Source: an uncultured Lachnospiraceae bacterium
GTDB lineage: Bacteria; Bacillota; Clostridia; Lachnospirales; Lachnospiraceae
Direction: 5' to 3'
NCBI GenBank assembly: GCA_910578645.1
Contig: CAJTQI010000008.1
Location: 128,991 to 192,990, forward strand
DNA: 64,000 bases
The notes under the pieces were generated by a model. It was not told where the DNA came from, did no database searches, and saw only the letters and a list, made by a program, of their open reading frames with translations. Positions 26,560-35,582 of this stretch are shown here, piece by piece (position 1 is the first letter of the stretch; every line of letters starts with the position of its first letter). The position numbers and the translations under genes were made by a program.

Positions 26560-27744
26560 ATGAACAATCGGATAGTGATGTATTTACATGGGGGCAGCGG
26601 CAACCATGGCTGTGAGGCGATTATAAACAGCACTTGCCATATGATAGAGGAGATTCCGAAACTTCTTGTGACGAACAGTGAGGAGGAGGACCGTTTTTAT
26701 TCTTTAAAATATTTGTGCGATATTTTACAGGAGCGTAAGATTGCGGAGCATTTTTTTGCTCATGTATGGTACTACGTATGGCGTGCGGTATTTCATGACC
26801 CGGAGTCTTTCATGCGGTATCGTTTCCGGAAGGTTCTTGGCAAGAACAAGGCGCCTATGTACATTTCTACAGGTGGTGACATGTACTGTTATGAGCTCTC
26901 CAAAAAGGAGGCCATCGTGGCCAACAGAACTTTTTGCAGGACGGGGGCCAAGACGGTGCTTTGGGGATGCTCCATAGAGCCGGAGCTTTTAGAAGAGCCG
27001 GAAGTGGTTGAGGACATGAAGCGTTATGCACTCATTACCCCCAGGGAATCCATCACGGAGACGGCTCTTAAAAAAGCCGGAGTGACAGAGAATGTGAAGA
27101 TGTTCCCGGACCCGGCGTTTGCGCTTAAACCGGAGAAGACGAAACTGCCGGGGGGATTTATAAAGGGCAAGACCATTGGCATCAATATCAGCCCTATGAT
27201 TGTCCGGCATGAGAAAGTGGCGGGCATTACCCTTGCCAATTACAGAAAGTTGATTGACCATATTTTACAGACCACGGATAACAGCGTGGCTTTGATACCC
27301 CACGTGAAATGGAACTACAACGATGACAGGCTGACGTTAAAGGAGCTCTACAGAGGATATGAGGGCAATGCGAGAGTCCTTATTTTTCCGGATATGTCCT
27401 GCCAGCAGATTAAATATATTATCTCCGGGTGCAGGGCTTTTATCGGGGCGAGGACACATGCCACCATCGCGGCGTACTCCTCCTGTGTACCTACGCTTGT
27501 GGTAGGATATTCCGTAAAGGCACGGGGGATTGCCAGGGATTTGTTCGGGAGTGAGGAGCACTACGTCCTGCCAGTGCAGACATTGGAAAACCCGGAAGAA
27601 CTGATTCAGGCGTATGACTGGATAATGGGAAGGGAAAAAGAGATTCGGCAACGGTTACAAAAATATATGCCGCAGTACTGCGCGCAGGCGAAAGCGGCGG
27701 GGGATGAACTGCGTAAGTTATGGGAAGGCTGCGCCAAGAACTAA
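26560..27744 (+). CDS. Polysaccharide pyruvyl transferase family protein
   Basis: A 394-residue protein of the pyruvyltransferase family (CsaB/WcaK type), which adds a pyruvyl ketal from phosphoenolpyruvate to a sugar or, in some members, has other transfer roles. It opens with LHGGSGNHGCEAIINST, has STGGDMYCYE, GCSIEPELL and IGINISPM at the start of the second domain, and the C-terminal SGCRAFIGARTHATIAAYSS and PTLVVGYSVKARGI that form the family signature. A pyruvyl group would make the glycan acidic. ATG 26560 overlaps the stop of a four-codon upstream frame starting at 26549 that has the better AGGAAGG site, so coupling through that leader is possible. Confidence 0.88.
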   Translation: MNNRIVMYLHGGSGNHGCEAIINSTCHMIEEIPKLLVTNSEEEDRFYSLKYLCDILQERKIAEHFFAHVWYYVWRAVFHDPESFMRYRFRKVLGKNKAPMYISTGGDMYCYELSKKEAIVANRTFCRTGAKTVLWGCSIEPELLEEPEVVEDMKRYALITPRESITETALKKAGVTENVKMFPDPAFALKPEKTKLPGGFIKGKTIGINISPMIVRHEKVAGITLANYRKLIDHILQTTDNSVALIPHVKWNYNDDRLTLKELYRGYEGNARVLIFPDMSCQQIKYIISGCRAFIGARTHATIAAYSSCVPTLVVGYSVKARGIARDLFGSEEHYVLPVQTLENPEELIQAYDWIMGREKEIRQRLQKYMPQYCAQAKAAGDELRKLWEGCAKN

Positions 27745-27748
27745 TGTG

Positions 27749-27771
27749 TTGACATATTCATTTTCGGGCAA
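27749..27771 (+). repeat. Intergenic repeat with TTGACA, copy A
   Basis: This 23-base segment begins TTGACATATT and ends GGGCAA. It matches the segment at 51659-51681 at 19 of 23 positions. Both lie just after a stop codon and ahead of a membrane-protein gene. TTGACA is a perfect -35 hexamer, but no good -10 lies 16-18 bases downstream. The rest of the gap to 27866 shows nothing else. Confidence 0.4.
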
Positions 27772-27866
27772 GGCATTTCAGGAAAAGATGAATGGCGCGG
27801 TACTTTTGAAACGGTTATGCGCCGCCGGAAAAGCCAAAATATCCGGTGAATGGGAGAAAAGGCGGG

Positions 27867-29414
27867 ATGGGCAGAGTCAGGCAGGCGGGGAAAAATATTT
27901 TCTTCGGCTATATCAGCAATTTCATTATCATGATTATGGGGCTTATCCAGCGAACTGTTTTTATTATGGTGCTGGACAGGGCATTGCTTGGCGTAAATTC
28001 TCTGTATACGGATATTTTAAGTATGCTGTCCTTGGCAGAGCTTGGTATCGGAAGCGCACTGAACTACAGTCTTTACAAGCCGGTAGCCCGCAATGATATA
28101 GAGAAAATTAAGTCTTATATGAGGCTCTATAAAAAGGCGTACCTGGCGATTGCGGGTGTCATTACGGTAATCGGCCTTGGGATGGTTCCCTTTTTACCGT
28201 ATCTGATTAAGGACAGTGGAGGAATATCGGAAACAGACTTGATTTTGTATTACCTGATTTTCCTTTTTAACACGGTTAGCACGTATTTCGTGTCCTATAA
28301 ATATAGCCTGGTGAACGCGCAGCAGCGCAATTATATCCAGACGAATATCACCACGGTTACGAAAATTGTCACAGTCCTTGTACAGATTGTGATGTTACTT
28401 GCGACGAAGAATTTTTTATTGTTCTTGCTGTCACAGTCGGCGGTGGAGCTGACTCAGAAAATATTTGCGAACCGTTATCTGAATAAGCTGTATCCATATC
28501 TGCAGGATAAGGACGTACACAAACTTGACAAAAAAGAGACGGCGGTTGTGGCGGACAAGACCAAGGCGTTGATGTTTCACAAGATTGGGGATGTGGCCAG
28601 ACTGTCAACGGACAGCATTATTATCACCTATTTCATGAATGTGGACTGGGTAGGGGTAGTTGGCAATTATATGCAGATTATTACCTATGCCACCAACTAT
28701 ATCAGCGTGATTTTTAATTCCGTGATTTCGGGCTTCGGCAATCTGGTCGCCACTGAATCGAAGGAGAAGCAGTATGCCATGTTCCGGGTATACCGTTTCT
28801 TCGCCTGTTGGTTGTACGGATTTGCGGCGGTGGGGTTTTGGCTACTTTTGACGCCGCTTGTCACGGGAATATGGCTTGATGATAGCTGGAAGCTAGGACA
28901 GGGTGTGCTGGCTTTGATTTTGGTAGACTTTTATTTTAAGGGCGGCAGGGTCGTCCTGGTGAATTTCAAGATTGCCGCGGGCATATTTGAACAGGATAAA
29001 TATTTGTCCCTGATTCAAGGGGCGGTCAACCTGGTTTTGTCGGTGGTGGGCATCCAGTATATCGGTCTTGCCGGTGTGTATGTGGGTACGGTAGTGTCCG
29101 GCGTGATGGCGAACCTGATTCAGCCTGTGATTGTATACAGGGATTGTTTCGGCCGCAGTGCGTGGAGCTATTTTCTGGATTCTTTGAAATATATCGGGAC
29201 AATTATAGGGGTTGTTGTCCTGATGGTTCCGGTAAAATCCGTTATATTGTCACAGGTCAATATCCGGACGTTTATTTTTATGGGACTTATTGTTTCGGTT
29301 GTTTATAATGTAGTTTTCCTCCTGCTTTTTCATAGGACGAAAGAGTTTGGGTATCTGTGGACATTGGTTTCGGGGAAACTGCCGTTTTTGTGTAAACCTG
29401 GCAGGAAAAATTGA
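27867..29414 (+). CDS. Wzx-like polysaccharide flippase
   Basis: A 515-residue MOP-superfamily flippase with about 12 to 14 membrane helices. It moves undecaprenyl-linked repeat units across the membrane. The N-terminus KNIFFGYISNFIIMIMGLIQ and the LGVNSLYTDILSMLSLAELG segment are typical of Wzx proteins from Firmicutes, as is the long even spread of hydrophobic helices to the C-terminus. It is the only Wzx in the window; the ABC proteins are a different class. The frame is open from GTG 27846, but ATG 27867 follows a GGGAGAAAAGG site. An untranslated gap of 122 bases precedes it. Confidence 0.9.
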   Translation: MGRVRQAGKNIFFGYISNFIIMIMGLIQRTVFIMVLDRALLGVNSLYTDILSMLSLAELGIGSALNYSLYKPVARNDIEKIKSYMRLYKKAYLAIAGVITVIGLGMVPFLPYLIKDSGGISETDLILYYLIFLFNTVSTYFVSYKYSLVNAQQRNYIQTNITTVTKIVTVLVQIVMLLATKNFLLFLLSQSAVELTQKIFANRYLNKLYPYLQDKDVHKLDKKETAVVADKTKALMFHKIGDVARLSTDSIIITYFMNVDWVGVVGNYMQIITYATNYISVIFNSVISGFGNLVATESKEKQYAMFRVYRFFACWLYGFAAVGFWLLLTPLVTGIWLDDSWKLGQGVLALILVDFYFKGGRVVLVNFKIAAGIFEQDKYLSLIQGAVNLVLSVVGIQYIGLAGVYVGTVVSGVMANLIQPVIVYRDCFGRSAWSYFLDSLKYIGTIIGVVVLMVPVKSVILSQVNIRTFIFMGLIVSVVYNVVFLLLFHRTKEFGYLWTLVSGKLPFLCKPGRKN

Positions 29415-29468
29415 AAAAAACCAATGATTTAGCAGGCAGGATGGCACGAAAGAAAGGTACGGACAGTC

Positions 29469-30629
29469 ATGGAGAAAGCAATAGAGAGACTGGAAGGGAA
29501 AGAGAATAAAAAGGCCCTGGTGGATACTGCCTGCCAGGAGCTTGTGGTTTATGGGCTGTGGGACGGTAAGACGAAGATGAAAAGATGGATTTCAAAATAT
29601 CTGCTAAAAAGACAGGTGGCGCCGGAGGATGTAGTATTCTGGCCTACCGGTCTTTTGGCCGCGGGTCTTTGGCAGTATAGAATGGAAATTACCGGGCAGG
29701 CCGGGGTGCGGACGGCAGCGGACAAGGCAGGGCAAGTAACGGACGGCAGCGCTGCGGCGGTTGTGGAGCAGATTGACAGTGTGCTTTTGGCTTATTATGA
29801 GAGATGGCGGCACAGAGGCTATCCTGTCTCCTATCTTGATGATTTACTGGCGGGGGAGACATTATTGTCGGCCTATGAGGCATACCGTAAAGACGGGCGC
29901 AGTAACGGGATTATCCAGGGCCGCAATGCGGAAAGCTACTGGGAGGCTATCGAGAAACTTGCCGCATATGGGCTGAATTATCCTACCGATGAGATGGGCA
30001 GCTTTCCATACCGGGCGGCGCAGAAAAACGGTCAGGTCTTTGTGGACGCCATAGGTCTTGCGTGTCCCTTCCTATACAGGTACGGGGTAGTGTGTGAGAG
30101 GACGGACGCCATGGAGCTTGCAGTCAAGCAGATTGTGAATTTCCTCGCCTATGGCATGGACGGCGTCACGGGGCTTCCGTATCATGGCTATTGTATGGAA
30201 ACGACATGGAAGTACGGTATCATAGGATGGGGAAGGGCAGTGGGATGGCTGCTGCGCGGAATGGTGGGCTGTATGGTGACGGAATATGGAGCGAAGCGGC
30301 TGCAGGATTCCTATATCAGCCTGATGGATGCTGTTCTTGCATACCAGCATAAGGACGGTTATTTTTCATGGCAGCTTCAGGCGGTGGACGGGCCGGTGGA
30401 TACTTCCGCCACGGGAATGATTTGTGCGGCGCTCAGGCAGGGAATAGAAATGGGGATTTTGTCAGAGCCTGTATATGAGCATGCACTATGGGCGGGCAGG
30501 TATGCGATTGGTGAATCAATCAAGGACAGCCAGGTCTATGACTGTTCCGGGGAGTGTGAAGGATTCGGGCAATACCCACAGCGGTATGGCGCATATCCCT
30601 GGGCTCTTGGAACGGCGTTGATGCTTTAG
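29469..30629 (+). CDS. GH88/GH105-like glycoside hydrolase
   Basis: A 386-residue alpha/alpha-barrel protein resembling unsaturated glucuronyl/rhamnogalacturonyl hydrolases (GH88/GH105). Recognisable blocks are FPYRAAQKNGQVFVDAIGLACPF (with VDAIG around the catalytic Asp region), GWGRAVGWLLRG and DTSATGMICAAL, in the family order. No signal peptide is visible, so it is cytoplasmic. These hydrolases normally cleave unsaturated uronic acids released by lyases, and no lyase lies in the window. It sits between the flippase and a polymerase-like gene, so it may trim or edit the glycan rather than degrade diet polymers (inference). Confidence 0.78.
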   Translation: MEKAIERLEGKENKKALVDTACQELVVYGLWDGKTKMKRWISKYLLKRQVAPEDVVFWPTGLLAAGLWQYRMEITGQAGVRTAADKAGQVTDGSAAAVVEQIDSVLLAYYERWRHRGYPVSYLDDLLAGETLLSAYEAYRKDGRSNGIIQGRNAESYWEAIEKLAAYGLNYPTDEMGSFPYRAAQKNGQVFVDAIGLACPFLYRYGVVCERTDAMELAVKQIVNFLAYGMDGVTGLPYHGYCMETTWKYGIIGWGRAVGWLLRGMVGCMVTEYGAKRLQDSYISLMDAVLAYQHKDGYFSWQLQAVDGPVDTSATGMICAALRQGIEMGILSEPVYEHALWAGRYAIGESIKDSQVYDCSGECEGFGQYPQRYGAYPWALGTALML

Positions 30630-30652
30630 GAAAATAGGGAGAGGCGGTACAG

Positions 30653-32245
30653 ATGGGGCGCAGGCTTAACAGGATTGCATCCGAAAACAGCATAGAGATT
30701 ACGCTGGCTGAAGCTTTTTATTTCGGCTTCTTTATTTTGCTGTCGGTTACCAAGGGGTTGGGCTTGTATGAAGGACAGAAGCTTTTTGAACTGCTTGTTC
30801 TTCCGGCATTTTTATGTGGGGCAGCGAAGATATTGGTCACACCTTACACAAAGAGGCAGTGGGTAGTGCAGGTGGCGCTTCTTTTGCTTACAGGCGTGGT
30901 ATTTTTTAATTCCCGTGAGAGAGGCATTCTGTTTCTTGCTTTTACGGTGCTTGGGATGAAGGACATTTCCGTGAAGAAAGTGTTCCATGTGGGATTGTGG
31001 GTATGGTCATTGTGCGCGGTGGTGCTAAGTGTTTTTTCTTTTTTCCGGCTGGAGCATACGGTATACAGGGTACATGCCAAGATGGGATTGGGACATATTT
31101 TCCGGTGGAGCCTCGGGTTTTCCCACCCCAATATTTTGCACATCACCTATCTTGCGCTCTGTGCATTTCTGATTTATGAACTGGGCGAGAATTATAAGTT
31201 TCGTCATTTTTTGTTGTTGACGGCAGGGAATATTCTGGTCTTCGTGTACTCTGTCAGTTACACCGGATTTGGGATTGTGGCGGTTTTACTGACGGGATGT
31301 CTGTATGTGCGGGTCAGGCCCCGGTTTTGCATCCTGGAAAAACTGGCGGCGAATTTGGTACTTCCTGTATGTCTGGTGTTGTCTTTCGTGTTGCCCTTTT
31401 ACCTGTATGACGCCAAATGGGCATATAAAGTACAGAAGTTGAATTTTATGTTGAATACCCGTATCTGGCTTGCGGAGCAGTTTTTGCGCTCAGAGTACAG
31501 GAGTCTGTTCGGGGCGGATATTTCCAAAGTTGTGAAATCTTCCATGACGATGGACAATTCTTATGTCTGGGGATATATCAACTATGGGTTGATTGCTTTT
31601 GCGGTCATTATCCTGGGGTATTTTATCCTGTTATTCTATGACACGCACAAGCAGAGGACGAGGAATTTAGTCATCCTTGTGTGCTTCCTGGGTGCAGGTT
31701 GGACGGAGCCTTTACTGTTTAACACTTCGTTCAAAAATGTGACGCTTGTATTTTTGGGGAGCCTACTTTTTATGTCTTCCGGGAAGAAGCAGTATGGGCT
31801 TTTTCCAAAATCGGAGCGCACAGTAAAGATTCCTTTCGTTATGCTGCCGGGCAAGCTGGCAGGGGAAATCAATGGGTTATGGAGAAAGAACAAAGGAAAA
31901 GCCGCATGCTTTACGGCAGCGGGCGCGGCTCTTGGGATTATTTTGTGCATAGTTTTGTACCGGGCGCCGGAAGGATACGTGGTGCCCAGATTTTATACGG
32001 ATGGGTTGGAAGAAACCTCCGTTTATCTGGAAAGCGAGGAAGAGCCGGCCTATGAGGGATGGAGAGTCATGAATTACCGGGATGGGCAGACACCCATGCA
32101 GCTTGTGCAGGGCAAGGCGGTGATGTTGGAGACGCTGCGGTATTATCTGGGAAGCGTGTTTATCGGAGGCTTATGCGGCGCGGCGTGTTACACGGCAGTT
32201 TTTATGAATAGACAAAATAAGGAATCAGATGTCAGGCACAGATAA
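30653..32245 (+). CDS. Wzy-like O-antigen/EPS polymerase with C-terminal extension, copy 2
   Basis: A 530-residue polytopic protein. The first 370 residues have around ten helices and IFRWSLGFSHPNILHITYL, parallel to GMGHPNALSC in the polymerase at 19283. A large loop follows near residues 250-310. Unlike copy 1 it has an extra C-terminal region: a basic segment, a helix (about residues 422-440), an external acidic stretch with YLESEEEPAYEGW and a final helix near residues 503-520. That tail resembles the two-helix Wzz-type chain-length regulator layout only loosely. The last 17 bases overlap the next gene. ATG 30653 follows GAGAGG. Confidence 0.75.
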   Translation: MGRRLNRIASENSIEITLAEAFYFGFFILLSVTKGLGLYEGQKLFELLVLPAFLCGAAKILVTPYTKRQWVVQVALLLLTGVVFFNSRERGILFLAFTVLGMKDISVKKVFHVGLWVWSLCAVVLSVFSFFRLEHTVYRVHAKMGLGHIFRWSLGFSHPNILHITYLALCAFLIYELGENYKFRHFLLLTAGNILVFVYSVSYTGFGIVAVLLTGCLYVRVRPRFCILEKLAANLVLPVCLVLSFVLPFYLYDAKWAYKVQKLNFMLNTRIWLAEQFLRSEYRSLFGADISKVVKSSMTMDNSYVWGYINYGLIAFAVIILGYFILLFYDTHKQRTRNLVILVCFLGAGWTEPLLFNTSFKNVTLVFLGSLLFMSSGKKQYGLFPKSERTVKIPFVMLPGKLAGEINGLWRKNKGKAACFTAAGAALGIILCIVLYRAPEGYVVPRFYTDGLEETSVYLESEEEPAYEGWRVMNYRDGQTPMQLVQGKAVMLETLRYYLGSVFIGGLCGAACYTAVFMNRQNKESDVRHR

Positions 32246-34259
32246 CAGGATGGGCAGAGGGATGAAACAGAGTGATTTGAAGTATTGTACGATTTTAAAG
32301 ACCAATATCAATGTGACGGACATGGACGGCACCATTGCTTATATAACTGAAAATCTGGAGGGGTTAAAAGGAAACTATATCTGCGTCTCCAATGTGCACA
32401 CCACGGTGATGGCATTTCGGGATAAGGAATACCGTAACATACAAAACAGCGGCGCCATGGCGCTTCCCGACGGGCAGCCCTTATCTATTGTCAGCCGCAG
32501 GAGAGGGTATGCACAGGCTAAACGGGTGCCGGGACCGGATTTAATGCCTGCGATTCTGGAATTGTCCCAGGACAGGGGATACAGCCATTATTTCTATGGA
32601 AGTACCCAGGAGACGCTCTCCAAGTTGAAGAAAAAGATTCTGGCCAGTTATCCCAGGCTTAAGATTGCGGGAATGTATGCGCCTCCGTTTAGAGAGATGA
32701 CAAAAGAAGAGGACGAAAAGATTGTACGCACAATCAATGAAAGCGGCGCGGATTTTGTCTGGGTTGCCCTGGGCGCTCCGAAGCAGGAAAGATGGATGTA
32801 CGCGCACCGGAACAGGGTAAATGGGCTGATGATTGGCGTCGGTGCGGCTTTTGATTTTATTGCAGGCACGGTGAAGCGTGCGCCTATGTGGATGCAGAAA
32901 CTTTGTTTAGAGTGGGTGTTCCGCATCATGCAAAGTCCCGGGAAAATGATTCCCCGTTACTTAAATACCAATTTTGCTTTCCTTTACTATGTGCACCAGG
33001 AGTCAAAGGAATTGAGGCGAAAAGCCAAAGCAAACAGGAAGGAAGGAAGAAACGGCAGTGTCGGCGGGGCGAGCAGCATGGTAGAAAATGTAGCCGGTGC
33101 ACGTGACAGTCTTTGGAAGCGGGAAAAAAGGCTGCGTATCGGTATGATTGGACACAAGCGAATCCCCTCCAGGGAAGGCGGCGTGGAGATTGTGGTGGAG
33201 GAACTGGCGGTGCGCATGGCGGCCATGGGACATAGGGTGGACGCCTACAACCGGTTTGGACATCATGTATCCGGGAAAAAATACGACCAGGAATATGGAT
33301 GGAAGGACAGGAAATTCTATAAAGGAGTCAGGGTTTATATTGTCCCGACTTTCAGGACAAGCAAGTTAAATGCGATTGTATATAGCTTCTTTGCGTCGCT
33401 GCGGGCTTCCTTTGGCAGATATGATGTGCTGCATTACCATGCGGAGGGGCCTTGCGCCATGTTGTGGATACCGAAACTTTTTGGCAAGAAAGTTGTGGTG
33501 ACTGTCCATGGGCTTGACTGGCAGCGGGCAAAATGGGGCAATTTTGCATCCTTTGTCATTAAGTTTGGCGAGAAGATGGCGGCGAAATATGCCGATGAAG
33601 TGATAGTGCTTTCCAAGAATGTACAAAAATATTTTGCAGATACTTATAACAGGCAGGTTACCTATATTCCCAACGGCATCAACAGGCCCGTCCTGCGGGA
33701 TGCGGAGCTGATTACGGAGAAATATGGGCTTACAAAGGACGGATATCTGTTATCTTTAAGCAGAATCGTGCCGGAGAAGGGGGTGCATTATCTCCTGGAG
33801 GCTTTTTCTAAGATTGACACGGACAAGAAACTGGTGATTGCCGGGGGTAACAGTCAGGCGGTAGAATATATGGATATGATTCACCGTATGGCGGCGCTTG
33901 ATGAGCGTGTGGTTATGACGGATTTCGTGCAGGGGCAGGTTTTGGAGGAACTGTATTCCAATGCCTATGCATTTGTGCTGCCAAGCGACGTGGAGGGCAT
34001 GGCGCTGACGCTGCTTGAGGCGATGAGCTATGGCGACTGCTGCCTTGTCAGTGACATCTGTGAGAATACGGAAGTGGTGGAAGATAAGGCATTTGTATTC
34101 CGCAAAGGTGACGTGAAGGATTTGCGGGCGAAGTTAGAATATATGCTTGAGCACCCGGAGCTTGTCCATGCTTATGGCGAGCAGGGCGTGGACTTTATCT
34201 GCGGCAAGTATAACTGGGATGAAGTGGTGGAGGAGACGGTGCAGGTGTACCGGAAATAA
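32229..34259 (+). CDS. GT26-GT4 fusion glycosyltransferase (WecG/TagA plus GT4)
   Basis: A 676-residue two-domain protein. Residues about 15-250 form a WecG/TagA/CpsF (GT26) domain: ISNV-type VSNVHTTVMAFRD, ALPDGQPLSIVSRR, RVPGPDLMPA, FYGSTQETL, VALGAPKQERWM and GVGAAFDFIAGT. After a basic linker (about 250-301), residues 302-676 form a GT4 domain opening RIGMIGHKRIPSREGGVE, as in DUF1972-type rhamnosyltransferases, with SRIVPEKGVHYLLEAF and SDVEGMALTLLEAMSYG. Each domain is full length for its family, so this looks like a real fusion of sequential enzymes. ATG 32229 follows AAGGAA and overlaps the upstream stop. Confidence 0.9.
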   Translation: MSGTDNRMGRGMKQSDLKYCTILKTNINVTDMDGTIAYITENLEGLKGNYICVSNVHTTVMAFRDKEYRNIQNSGAMALPDGQPLSIVSRRRGYAQAKRVPGPDLMPAILELSQDRGYSHYFYGSTQETLSKLKKKILASYPRLKIAGMYAPPFREMTKEEDEKIVRTINESGADFVWVALGAPKQERWMYAHRNRVNGLMIGVGAAFDFIAGTVKRAPMWMQKLCLEWVFRIMQSPGKMIPRYLNTNFAFLYYVHQESKELRRKAKANRKEGRNGSVGGASSMVENVAGARDSLWKREKRLRIGMIGHKRIPSREGGVEIVVEELAVRMAAMGHRVDAYNRFGHHVSGKKYDQEYGWKDRKFYKGVRVYIVPTFRTSKLNAIVYSFFASLRASFGRYDVLHYHAEGPCAMLWIPKLFGKKVVVTVHGLDWQRAKWGNFASFVIKFGEKMAAKYADEVIVLSKNVQKYFADTYNRQVTYIPNGINRPVLRDAELITEKYGLTKDGYLLSLSRIVPEKGVHYLLEAFSKIDTDKKLVIAGGNSQAVEYMDMIHRMAALDERVVMTDFVQGQVLEELYSNAYAFVLPSDVEGMALTLLEAMSYGDCCLVSDICENTEVVEDKAFVFRKGDVKDLRAKLEYMLEHPELVHAYGEQGVDFICGKYNWDEVVEETVQVYRK

Positions 34260-34266
34260 GACGGAC

Positions 34267-35550
34267 ATGAAGATACTGATGGTGAACAAATTCCTGTACC
34301 CAAACGGCGGGTCAGAAACTTATATTTTTAAATTGGGCGAACAGCTACAAATTATGGGGCACAGAATACAGTATTTCGGCATGGAGCATGAAGGCAGGAT
34401 TGTGGGCAACCATGTGGAAAGCTATACGTCGGACTTGGATTTCCATGGCGGGGGAATTAGAAAGTTTCTTTATCCTTTTAAAATTATTTATTCCGTGGAG
34501 GCGAGGAAGAAAATACGCTTGGTGTTGGAGGATTTCGCGCCGGATGTGGTGCATCTGAATAACATTAACTTCCAGTTGACGCCTTCGGTTATTTATGAAA
34601 TCCGTGCCTACGAGAAGAAACGTAGGAAGCGCGTGCGCATCGTGTATACTGCCCATGATTACCAGTGGGTGTGCCCGAACCATATGATGCGTGTCCCTTC
34701 CACCGGTGAAATCTGCTTCGCCTGCCGGGGTGGAGATTACAAGCAGTGCAGCATAAAGCGTTGCATCCATAATTCCAGAATTAAGAGCCTGCTTGGCACA
34801 ATGGAGGCCAAATACTATGCCAAGCGTAAGACGTATGACTTGGTGGATGTGATTGTATGTCCAAGTGAGTTTATGAAAAAGCAGCTTGACACGGACCCGC
34901 TTTTAGCAGGAAAAACCGTCATGATGCATAACTTCATCGAAGCGCAGGGGGAACAAAGGGAGCGTATGGAAGCTGAAGATGAAGCAAAAAATGAACATAA
35001 TACAGACTTTATCCCGGCAAAGGGGAGTGAAGTTACCCGGAATGGGAAAGACTATGTAGTGTATTTCGGGCGTTTTTCCGAAGAAAAGGGCACCGCGACG
35101 TTGCTCAAAGCTTGCCGGGCATTGCCGGGTATTCCCTTCGTCTTCGCAGGGACAGGGCCTTTGGAAAGTCTGGTAAACCGGGTGCCTAACGTGGAGAACC
35201 GGGGATTCCTGCAAGGGGAAGAACTGCGCAGGCTGATTGCAGGAGCCAGATTCAGCGTGTATCCTTCCGAGTGGTATGAGAACTGCCCTTTCTCCGTGAT
35301 GGAGTCCCAAGTGTACGGGACGCCGGTGCTTGCCTCCGACTTAGGCGGTGCGCCTGAACTTGTGCAGGCAGGAAAGACAGGAGATTTGTTCCGGGGCGGC
35401 GATGTGCAGGAACTGACGGACCATATTCGGGCATTGTGGGAGGAACCTGCATTGTGCCGGGAATACAGTGAGAACTGTAAAAATATAAAATTCGATACAA
35501 TCAGGGAATATTGTGATAAAATAGTGAAAAATGTTTATGCACGTACCTGA
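34267..35550 (+). CDS. GT4 glycosyltransferase
   Basis: A 427-residue GT4 transferase. It opens MKILMVNKFLYPNGGSETYI, has TAHDYQWVCPNHMM with a Cys-rich stretch (CFACRGGDYKQCSIKRC) that may bind a metal, YFGRFSEEKGTATLLKA at the donor domain, and PSEWYENCPFSVMESQVYG as the Glu-x7-Glu-type site. The frame is open back into the preceding gene, but the conserved start is ATG 34267, eight bases after the fusion gene ends. A polar insertion lies near residues 235-258. The Cys cluster occurs in several GT4 enzymes of this layout. Confidence 0.92.
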   Translation: MKILMVNKFLYPNGGSETYIFKLGEQLQIMGHRIQYFGMEHEGRIVGNHVESYTSDLDFHGGGIRKFLYPFKIIYSVEARKKIRLVLEDFAPDVVHLNNINFQLTPSVIYEIRAYEKKRRKRVRIVYTAHDYQWVCPNHMMRVPSTGEICFACRGGDYKQCSIKRCIHNSRIKSLLGTMEAKYYAKRKTYDLVDVIVCPSEFMKKQLDTDPLLAGKTVMMHNFIEAQGEQRERMEAEDEAKNEHNTDFIPAKGSEVTRNGKDYVVYFGRFSEEKGTATLLKACRALPGIPFVFAGTGPLESLVNRVPNVENRGFLQGEELRRLIAGARFSVYPSEWYENCPFSVMESQVYGTPVLASDLGGAPELVQAGKTGDLFRGGDVQELTDHIRALWEEPALCREYSENCKNIKFDTIREYCDKIVKNVYART

Positions 35551-35582
35551 ATTCATTTTGTGGAAGATGGGAGACAAAGCCA

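Noticed and set aside
26549..26563. Four-codon leader frame overlapping the pyruvyltransferase start
   Set aside because: Possible coupling leader but too short to call as a gene; noted under the pyruvyltransferase.
29469..30629. Hydrolase as part of a dietary pectin or glycosaminoglycan utilisation locus
   Set aside because: No lyase, sugar transporter or regulator lies nearby; all neighbours are assembly genes.
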